From NCBI RefSeq assembly GCF_031628175.1, contig NZ_JAVLVT010000005.1, positions 372,001-436,000 of the forward strand: a stretch of 64,000 nt of DNA, read 5' to 3'. Origin of the DNA: Lipingzhangella_A rawalii (GTDB taxonomy: Bacteria; Actinomycetota; Actinomycetes; Streptosporangiales; Streptosporangiaceae). The notes below the pieces were generated by a model. That model saw only the letters and a list, made by a program, of their open reading frames with translations. It did not search any database and was not told the origin of the DNA. Within the stretch, counting starts at the first letter, position 1; every line of letters begins with the position of its first letter. The position numbers and the translations under genes are program-made. Below are positions 58,481 through 64,000 of this stretch, piece by piece.

Positions 58481-59281
58481 ATGAGTCACTCGCTGGCGTA
58501 CACGGTGAACTGCTCCCTGCTGTTCACCGAGCTGCCCCGCAACGTCCGCCCAGAAGCAGCGCGCTCGGCGGGATTCACAGCGGTGGAGTTCTGGTGGCCC
58601 TTCACCGAGCCCGTGCCCACGGACTCCGAGGTCGACGACTTCGTTCGTGCCGTCGACAACGCGGGCGTACACCTGACCGGCCTGAACTTCTTCGCTGGGG
58701 ATATGCCCGGCGGTGACCGGGGAGTTCTGTCCTCACCGCAGCGCTCGGCCGAGTTCCGGGAGAACATTGACGTGGTCGTCGACATCGGGCGTCGCCTCGG
58801 CGTTCCCGCCTTCAACGCCCTCTACGGCAACCGGGAACCCGGCACAGATCCAGCCGAACAGGATGAGATCGCCCTGGAGAGCATTGTCACCGCGGCCAAG
58901 GCCGTGGCCGCTATCGATGGCACCGTGCTCATCGAGCCGGTCAGTGGGTCACCGGAGTACCCCCTGCACACCGCCGCGGACGCGCTGTCCGTAGTCCGTG
59001 CCGCTGGGCAGCGCGGCGCGGACAACGTGGCCCTCCTCGCCGACTTCTTCCACCTCGCGGTGAACGGTGATGACCTGGACGCGGTCATCGCCGACCACGC
59101 CGCGGAGTTCGGCCACGTACAGATTGCCGATCATCCAGGCCGCGGCGAACCGGGAACCGGCGAACTGCCGCTGGACGACCTGTTGTCCCGTAGCCAGGCA
59201 GGCGGCTACTCGGGCTGGGTTGGCCTCGAGTACAAGCCAACCGTCCCCACTGTGGACAGCTTCGCCTGGCTCACATCCTGA
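58481..59281 (+). CDS. hyi: Hydroxypyruvate isomerase-family TIM barrel
   Basis: A 266-residue xylose-isomerase-like TIM barrel. LAYTVNCSLLFTELP, FTAVEFWWPF, VLIEPVSGSPEYPLHTAADA with a metal-binding Glu, ALLADFFHLAVNGDD and HVQIADHPGRGEPGTGEL match Hyi. It interconverts hydroxypyruvate and tartronate semialdehyde. ATG 58481 is preferred to ATG 58469 because the latter overlaps an operator-like box and lacks a ribosome site; the choice is uncertain. It heads the hyi-garR-gcl operon. Confidence 0.88.
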   Translation: MSHSLAYTVNCSLLFTELPRNVRPEAARSAGFTAVEFWWPFTEPVPTDSEVDDFVRAVDNAGVHLTGLNFFAGDMPGGDRGVLSSPQRSAEFRENIDVVVDIGRRLGVPAFNALYGNREPGTDPAEQDEIALESIVTAAKAVAAIDGTVLIEPVSGSPEYPLHTAADALSVVRAAGQRGADNVALLADFFHLAVNGDDLDAVIADHAAEFGHVQIADHPGRGEPGTGELPLDDLLSRSQAGGYSGWVGLEYKPTVPTVDSFAWLTS

Positions 59282-59284
59282 CCC

Positions 59285-59300
59285 GGTCCGGATCCGGACC
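59285..59300. repeat. 16-bp palindrome GGTCCGGATCCGGACC
   Basis: A perfect palindrome 3 bp after the hyi stop codon, in the 87-bp gap before garR. It may form a weak hairpin in the transcript. Confidence 0.6.
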
Positions 59301-59368
59301 CGAGGAACGATCGACCAGCCACCGCATCGCAATCATCCGACATCTACGAGGAGCACGAGGAGCACACC

Positions 59369-60271
59369 GTGTCCCAGACCGGACGCAACGTCGCCTTCAT
59401 CGGACTCGGCATCATGGGCCTACCGATGGCCAAGAACCTGGTGAGCGCCGGGTTCTCCGTGACCGGATACAACCGTAGCCCGCACAAGTCCGCCCAGCTG
59501 GCCGAGGCCGGGGGTAGCGCGGCCGCGAGTGTCGCCGAGGCCGTGGGCGGCGCTGACACAGTCATCACGATGGTTCCCGACTCTCCCGACGTCGAGGCGG
59601 TGCTGCTCGGTGAGGACGGCGTCTTCGCCAACGCCAAACCCGGCGCCCTTGTCATCGACATGAGCACCATCCGGCCCGACGTTGCTCGCACCATGGCAAC
59701 CCACGGTCACGACCGAGGGTTCCGCGTCCTCGATGCTCCCGTCAGCGGCGGCGAAGCCGGCGCCGTCGAGGGCAAGCTCTCCATCATGGTGGGCGGACAC
59801 CCGGAGGACTTCGAGTCCGCACGGTCCGTCTTCGACGTGCTGGGCACCACCCCCGTACTGGTGGGACCTGCCGGTGCCGGGCAGACGGTCAAGGCCGCCA
59901 ACCAGCTCATCGTGGCCGGACACCTCGAGCTGCTGGCCGAGGCACTGGTCTTCTTGGAGGCCCACGGCGTGGACACCCAGGCCGGCCTGGAGGTGCTGGG
60001 CGGGGGGCTCGCCGGCAGTACTGTGCTCGCGCGCAAGGGGGAAGGCATGCGCAACCGCAGTTTTCAGCCCGGGTTCCGCGCCGAGCTCCACGACAAGGAC
60101 CTGGGGATTGTCACCGCGGCGGCCCGCGAAGCCGGAGTCACCATTCCCCTCGGGGCGCAGGTCGCCCAGCTCGTTGGTGCGCTCAAGGCCCGCGGCGACG
60201 GCGGGCTCGACCACTCGGCCCTGCTGAAGCTGGTCGAGGAACTCTCCACTCGTCCGAACCAGAGCGAGTGA
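59369..60271 (+). CDS. garR: 2-Hydroxy-3-oxopropionate (tartronate semialdehyde) reductase
   Basis: A 300-residue beta-hydroxyacid dehydrogenase. NAD(P)-binding FIGLGIMGLPMAKNL, substrate motif DAPVSGGEAGAVEGKL, and the catalytic Lys in GQTVKAANQLIV are present. It reduces tartronate semialdehyde to D-glycerate. GAGGAG lies five to six bases before the GTG. It sits between hyi and gcl, as in other glyoxylate clusters. Confidence 0.92.
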   Translation: MSQTGRNVAFIGLGIMGLPMAKNLVSAGFSVTGYNRSPHKSAQLAEAGGSAAASVAEAVGGADTVITMVPDSPDVEAVLLGEDGVFANAKPGALVIDMSTIRPDVARTMATHGHDRGFRVLDAPVSGGEAGAVEGKLSIMVGGHPEDFESARSVFDVLGTTPVLVGPAGAGQTVKAANQLIVAGHLELLAEALVFLEAHGVDTQAGLEVLGGGLAGSTVLARKGEGMRNRSFQPGFRAELHDKDLGIVTAAAREAGVTIPLGAQVAQLVGALKARGDGGLDHSALLKLVEELSTRPNQSE

Positions 60272-60412
60272 TCAGGATCGCCGACGGGACCCGCGCCCGG
60301 AGCCGCGTCTCATGTCTGGCTTCACGCGGAGACCGGACGCTTCCGGGGTGATTGGCCGCACCCCGGGGGTCCCGTCGGCGGTGAATCAACCCCCTAGCGA
60401 AGGGTTTCACAC

Positions 60413-62122
60413 ATGGTACAGATGCCCGCAATGAACGCCGTCGTCGAGGTGCTGAAGTCCGAAGGCGTCGATGTCGCCTTCGGATGCCCGGGCGCCGCCA
60501 TTCTGCCCCTGTACAAGGCTATGGAGCAGGTGGGCGGCATCGAGCACCTGACTGTGCGTCACGAGGAGGGCGCTACCCACATGGCCGACGGGTGGTCCCG
60601 GACCACCGGAGGCGTCGGTGTGGCGATCGGTACCTCCGGGCCGGCCGGAACCAACATGATCACCGGGCTGTACACCGCGATGGCCGACTCCGTGCCGATC
60701 GTGTGCATCACCGGCCAGAACCGCACCGACCTGTTGGACAAGGAAGGTTTCCAGGCCGTCGACATCGTCGAGGTTGCCAAACCCGTCACCAAGTGGGCGG
60801 TGCAGATCAAAGAGCCGGGTACGGCCCCGTGGATCTTCCGGGAAGCCTTCCGTATCGCCCGCGAGGGGCGCCCCGGACCGGTCCTGGTCGATATCCCCCT
60901 GGACGTGGCCCTGGGGCAGATCACCTACGACTCGGAGATCGACGCCCCACTACCCGTCAGCACCGTGCACCCCCACCCACCGCGGGTGGAACGTGCTCTG
61001 GACATGCTGCTGGCCGCAGAACGGCCGATGATCCTCGCCGGAGGCGGCGTCATCATTTCCGAAGCCTCCGCAGAATTGACCGAACTCGCCCGGACACTGC
61101 GCGTACCGGTCCAGGTCACCCTCATGGGGAAAGGCTCCTTCGACGAAGACAGCGAACTGTACGCCGGAATGACCGGAGTCCAGACCTCCCAGCGCTACGG
61201 CAACGCCTCCTTCCTGGAGTCGGACTTCGTCCTCGCCGTCGGTGCGCGATTCGGGGACCGGCACACCGGACAGATCGACGTCTACCGCGGGGAGCGAACC
61301 TTCGTCCACGTCGACATCGAAGCGACCCAGCTCGGACGGGTCTTCGAACCAGACCTGGGGATCGTGTCCGATGCGCGCCTCTTCCTCCGGGAACTCCTCG
61401 CCGCCGCCCGGCGCCGCAACGCCCGCGCCGAGGTGGAGCCGTGGATCCGTCGAGTCGGGGAACTCAAACAGACCCTGACCCGTCGGGAAGACTTCGACTC
61501 CGTGCCGATCAAGGCACCACGCGTCTACAGGGAGATCAACGAAGCCTTCGACGACAGCGCCTACTTCGTGACCGCGATCGGCCTGTACCAGATCTGGGGT
61601 GGGCAGCATCAGAAGGCCCACCGGCCACGCCACTACCAGGTCTGTGGCCAGGCAGGCCCCCTGGGCTGGGAGATCCCTGCGGCCATCGGGGTGAGGAAAG
61701 CCCTGGCCGACACGGAGCCCGACGCGGAGGTCGTGGGTGTCGTCGGTGACTACAGCTTCCAGTACATGGTGGAGGAGTTGGCAGTGGCGGCACAGTACAA
61801 CGTGCCGTTCGTCCTCATCATGCTCAACAACGAGTACCTGGGGCTGATCCGACAGGCAGAGATCCCCTACGAGATGAACTACCAGGTCGACATCCACTAC
61901 GACGCCTACGGCTCGGACAACGTCAAGATCATGGAGGCCTACGGCTGCACCGGCCGGCGGGTCTTCGACCCGGGCGAGATCCGCGAGGCCATCGACTGGG
62001 CACGTAAGGAGGCCAGTACGACCTCGCGGCCGGTGCTGGTGGAGATCATGATCGAACGGGAGGCCAACACCCCACACGGGCCGGCCATCGACGCCGTCAA
62101 GGAGTTCGAGCCCGACCAGTGA
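60413..62122 (+). CDS. gcl: Glyoxylate carboligase-like ThDP enzyme with Glu51
   Basis: A 569-residue ThDP enzyme with the same length of N-terminus as E. coli Gcl. FGCPGAAILPLYKAM, IGTSGPAGTNMITGLY, FQAVDIVEVAKPVTKWAV and the ThDP motif VVGDYSFQYMVEELAVAAQYN match Gcl; GQAGPLGWEIPAA also fits. In E. coli Gcl the residue at 51 is Val (RHVEG), whereas here it is Glu (RHEEG), the canonical activating Glu of other ThDP enzymes. Context with hyi and garR favours condensation of two glyoxylates to tartronate semialdehyde. ATG 60413 or 60422; GAAGGG lies upstream. Confidence 0.85.
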   Translation: MVQMPAMNAVVEVLKSEGVDVAFGCPGAAILPLYKAMEQVGGIEHLTVRHEEGATHMADGWSRTTGGVGVAIGTSGPAGTNMITGLYTAMADSVPIVCITGQNRTDLLDKEGFQAVDIVEVAKPVTKWAVQIKEPGTAPWIFREAFRIAREGRPGPVLVDIPLDVALGQITYDSEIDAPLPVSTVHPHPPRVERALDMLLAAERPMILAGGGVIISEASAELTELARTLRVPVQVTLMGKGSFDEDSELYAGMTGVQTSQRYGNASFLESDFVLAVGARFGDRHTGQIDVYRGERTFVHVDIEATQLGRVFEPDLGIVSDARLFLRELLAAARRRNARAEVEPWIRRVGELKQTLTRREDFDSVPIKAPRVYREINEAFDDSAYFVTAIGLYQIWGGQHQKAHRPRHYQVCGQAGPLGWEIPAAIGVRKALADTEPDAEVVGVVGDYSFQYMVEELAVAAQYNVPFVLIMLNNEYLGLIRQAEIPYEMNYQVDIHYDAYGSDNVKIMEAYGCTGRRVFDPGEIREAIDWARKEASTTSRPVLVEIMIEREANTPHGPAIDAVKEFEPDQ

Positions 62123-62166
62123 CCCTCATGCGCCGCGCGCCGGGTCTGTCCGGAGCGGACGTGCCC

Positions 62167-62210
62167 CACGTGTGGCACACACCCCGAACTCGGGGTGTGT
62201 GCCACACGTG
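62167..62210 (+). terminator. Very strong terminator after gcl
   Basis: A perfect 20-bp stem with an AACT loop, arms beginning CACGTGTGGCACACACCCCG, starts 45 bp after the gcl stop codon. It separates the catabolic operon from leuA. Confidence 0.9.
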
Positions 62211-62240
62211 TCCGGGGCGTCTGTTACCGTGTCTCGAAGT

Positions 62241-62291
62241 ATGGTGCTGCACGGGCTGCTTCTCCTTAGCTGCCGCGGCGGGGGCCGTTAG
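62241..62291 (+). CDS. leuL: Leucine-rich leader peptide of leuA
   Basis: A 16-codon open frame, MVLHGLLLLSCRGGGR and TAG, with four consecutive Leu codons (CTG, CTT, CTC, CTT) and five Leu in all. It lies between the gcl terminator and leuA, 79 bp before the leuA start. Such peptides in actinobacterial leuA leaders sense charged tRNA-Leu by ribosome stalling. No strong ribosome site is visible; TCGAAG lies just upstream. Confidence 0.75.
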   Translation: MVLHGLLLLSCRGGGR

Positions 62292-62294
62292 GCC

Positions 62295-62339
62295 GGCTCC
62301 CTCGTCGCGGAGTTTGGCCTGTCTCTGTCGGCCGGAGCC
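62295..62339 (+). promoter_or_regulatory. Possible leuA attenuator hairpin region
   Basis: After the leader-peptide stop, GGCTCC (62295-62300) can pair with GGAGCC (62334-62339), and GGCC words recur between them, allowing alternative foldings. This is where an attenuator would be expected; the exact structures cannot be set by eye. Confidence 0.4.
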
Positions 62340-62370
62340 CGAAGACACCCACATTCCAGGAGGAGCACCC

Positions 62371-64000
62371 ATGGTGCCCGAACAGCAGCCCAGCTCCATG
62401 CCCTTCCAGCGCTATCAGGAATTTCCGCGGGTTGACCTGCCCGACCGGACCTGGCCCGGCGCCACGATCCGCTCCGCGCCCCGGTGGCTGTCCACCGACC
62501 TGCGTGACGGGAACCAGGCCCTGATCGAACCGATGGATCCGGAGCGCAAGCTGGAGATGTTCCAGCTCCTGTGCAGCATGGGCTACAAGGAGATCGAGGT
62601 CGGCTTCCCCGCGGCCAGCCAGACCGACTTCGACTTCATCCGCACGCTGATCGAACGGGATCTGGTCCCGGAGGACGTACAGATCTCGGTGCTGACACAG
62701 GCCCGCACCGACCTGATCGAGCGCAGTGTGCAGAGCCTGGTGGGCGCCCACCGAGCCACCGTGCACCTGTACAACGCCACCGCCCCGGAGTTCCGTCGCG
62801 TCGTCTTCGACGTCGACCGTGCCGCCTGCAAGGCGATCGCGGTCGACGGCACCCGGGACGTGCTTCGGTTCGCCGAGCAGTACCTGGGTAGTACCCCCCA
62901 CTTCGGATACCAGTACTCGCCCGAGATCTTCATCGACACCGAGTTGGATTTCGCGCTGGAGGTCTGTGAGGGCGTCATGGACGTCTGGCAGCCGGGTCCC
63001 GGTCGGGAGATCATCCTGAACCTGCCGGCGACGGTCGAGCGCTCAACACCCAACATCTACGCCGACCAGATCGAATGGATGAGTCGTAACCTGTCCCGGC
63101 GTGACCATGTGTGCCTGTCGGTGCATCCGCACAACGATCGGGGAACCGCGGTCGCCTCGGCAGAGTTGGCGGTGATGGCCGGCGCGGACCGGGTGGAGGG
63201 CTGCCTGTTCGGACACGGGGAACGCACCGGCAACGTCGACCTGGTCACCCTGGCCTTGAACCTGTTCAGCCAGGGCGTGGATCCCCAGGTCACCATCTCC
63301 GACATCGACCACGTTCGTCGCGTGGTCGAACACTGCACCCAGCTGCCGGTGGCACCCCGCCATCCCTACGGTGGCGACCTGGTCTACACCGCCTTCTCCG
63401 GCTCCCACCAGGACGCCATCAAGAAGGGTTTGACGGCGCTGGAGAACGACGCGGCCCAATCCGGGGTTCCGGTCGAGGAGTATCCCTGGAACGTGCCGTA
63501 CCTGCCGATCGACCCCAAGGACGTCGGGCGCACCTACGAGGCCGTTATCAGGGTCAACAGCCAGTCCGGAAAGGGCGGGGTGTCTTACGTCCTACACCGG
63601 GATCACGCCTTGGATCTGCCGCGGCGCCTGCAAATCGAGTTCTCGCACGTGGTGCAGCAGCACACCGACGGGGAGGGAGGCGAGTTTTCCGGGGAGCGGA
63701 TCTGGGAGATCTTCGAGAGCACCTACCTGGACGAGACCACCGCACCGGCAGTGGTCGCGCACCGCTCCACCAACCAGGACGGCAGTTATCACATCAGCGC
63801 CGACGTGCAGGTCCAGGACGAGATCCGCGAGATCACCGGAAGTGGGCACGGCCCCCTGTCGGCGTTCTGTGACGCGCTGACCCAGATCGACGTCAAGGTG
63901 CGCGTGGTCGACTATGTGGAACACTCACTCAGTGCGGGAACCGACGCCCGTGCCGCCGCCTATGTGGAAGCGGAGGTCGACGGCACCGTCGTGTGGGGCG
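62371..64000 (+). CDS. leuA: 2-Isopropylmalate synthase, partial at the window edge
   Basis: The first 543 codons of LeuA; no stop before the window ends. The HMGL-like domain has STDLRDGNQALIEPMD, KEIEVGFPAASQTDFDF, VCLSVHPHNDRGTAVA with metal-binding His residues, and GERTGNVDLVTLALNLFSQG. The C-terminal allosteric leucine-binding domain begins before the edge. It condenses ketoisovalerate with acetyl-CoA, the first committed step to leucine. AGGAGGAG lies five bases before the ATG. A leucine-rich leader peptide precedes it. Confidence 0.94.
   Translation, partial: MVPEQQPSSMPFQRYQEFPRVDLPDRTWPGATIRSAPRWLSTDLRDGNQALIEPMDPERKLEMFQLLCSMGYKEIEVGFPAASQTDFDFIRTLIERDLVPEDVQISVLTQARTDLIERSVQSLVGAHRATVHLYNATAPEFRRVVFDVDRAACKAIAVDGTRDVLRFAEQYLGSTPHFGYQYSPEIFIDTELDFALEVCEGVMDVWQPGPGREIILNLPATVERSTPNIYADQIEWMSRNLSRRDHVCLSVHPHNDRGTAVASAELAVMAGADRVEGCLFGHGERTGNVDLVTLALNLFSQGVDPQVTISDIDHVRRVVEHCTQLPVAPRHPYGGDLVYTAFSGSHQDAIKKGLTALENDAAQSGVPVEEYPWNVPYLPIDPKDVGRTYEAVIRVNSQSGKGGVSYVLHRDHALDLPRRLQIEFSHVVQQHTDGEGGEFSGERIWEIFESTYLDETTAPAVVAHRSTNQDGSYHISADVQVQDEIREITGSGHGPLSAFCDALTQIDVKVRVVDYVEHSLSAGTDARAAAYVEAEVDGTVVWG

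Noticed and set aside
1..64000. CRISPR arrays, rRNA, tRNA, complete insertion sequences or prophage genes
   Set aside because: No regularly spaced repeats, no cloverleaf candidates and no transposase, integrase or phage proteins were recognised on either strand.

Overview
The window is high-GC DNA with frequent GTG/TTG starts, dense same-strand operons and many 4-bp stop/start overlaps. It carries genes typical of an actinobacterium: a bfa/tms methyl-branched fatty acid pair, both a RecQ with a fused C-terminal domain and a ParC-type topoisomerase, a GNAT-acyl-CoA-synthetase fusion, DUF4870 and DUF3097 genes, a SigE-like sigma factor, a Streptomyces-type subtilisin inhibitor, and HrcA with CIRCE. 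The mix fits Streptosporangiales, perhaps Nocardiopsaceae; that placement is inference. One 100-N scaffold gap lies at 20520-20619.

Layout. 1-3416: end of a FAD oxidoreductase, its SAM methyltransferase partner, an unknown gene and an alpha/beta hydrolase. 3661-8758 (minus): ParC, an unusual tandem carbonic-anhydrase-like protein, a TPR protein and a Cds1-type PLP enzyme, possibly one transcript. 8920-12467: RecQ helicase with a PRTase-like tail, a zinc-ribbon protein and a DUF574-type methyltransferase. 12544-16462: MacB/FtsX-type ABC exporter divergent from a NarL-type two-component system. 16479-20348: PfkB kinase and a protein-acetyltransferase/acyl-CoA-synthetase fusion.

20884-46322 is the conserved housekeeping block comEA-comEC-holA, rpsT, lepA, hemW, hrcA-dnaJ-rsmE, HIT, phoH-ybeY-corC-(cdd-like)-era. 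It is interrupted by a GNAT, an SSI protease inhibitor, a LacI regulator, a MOSC protein, two DUF4870 membrane proteins, a DUF3097 gene and a sigma/membrane-partner pair.

46484-62122 is a purine (urate/allantoin) and glyoxylate catabolic region: IclR regulator, DUF6986 lyase-like protein, allantoinase, then (after four unrelated genes) nucleobase permease, urate oxidase, HIU hydrolase and OHCU decarboxylase, divergent from hydroxypyruvate isomerase, tartronate semialdehyde reductase and glyoxylate carboligase. Both divergent promoter regions carry paired 15-bp TTCCG-N5-CGGAA-like boxes with 21-bp centre spacing, the probable operators of the IclR protein. Together the genes take urate to allantoate and glyoxylate to glycerate; the steps between allantoate and glyoxylate are not in the window. 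The window ends in leuA, preceded by a very strong terminator and a leucine-rich leader peptide.

The observations most worth following are the tandem beta-carbonic-anhydrase-like protein whose first half has lost every catalytic residue, the glyoxylate carboligase with Glu at the position where Gcl is known for lacking it, the 21-bp-phased IclR operator pairs, a cytidine-deaminase-like protein without zinc or catalytic residues, and a possible small mobile repeat whose end supplies the stop codon of two genes. No tRNA, rRNA, CRISPR array or complete insertion sequence was seen.
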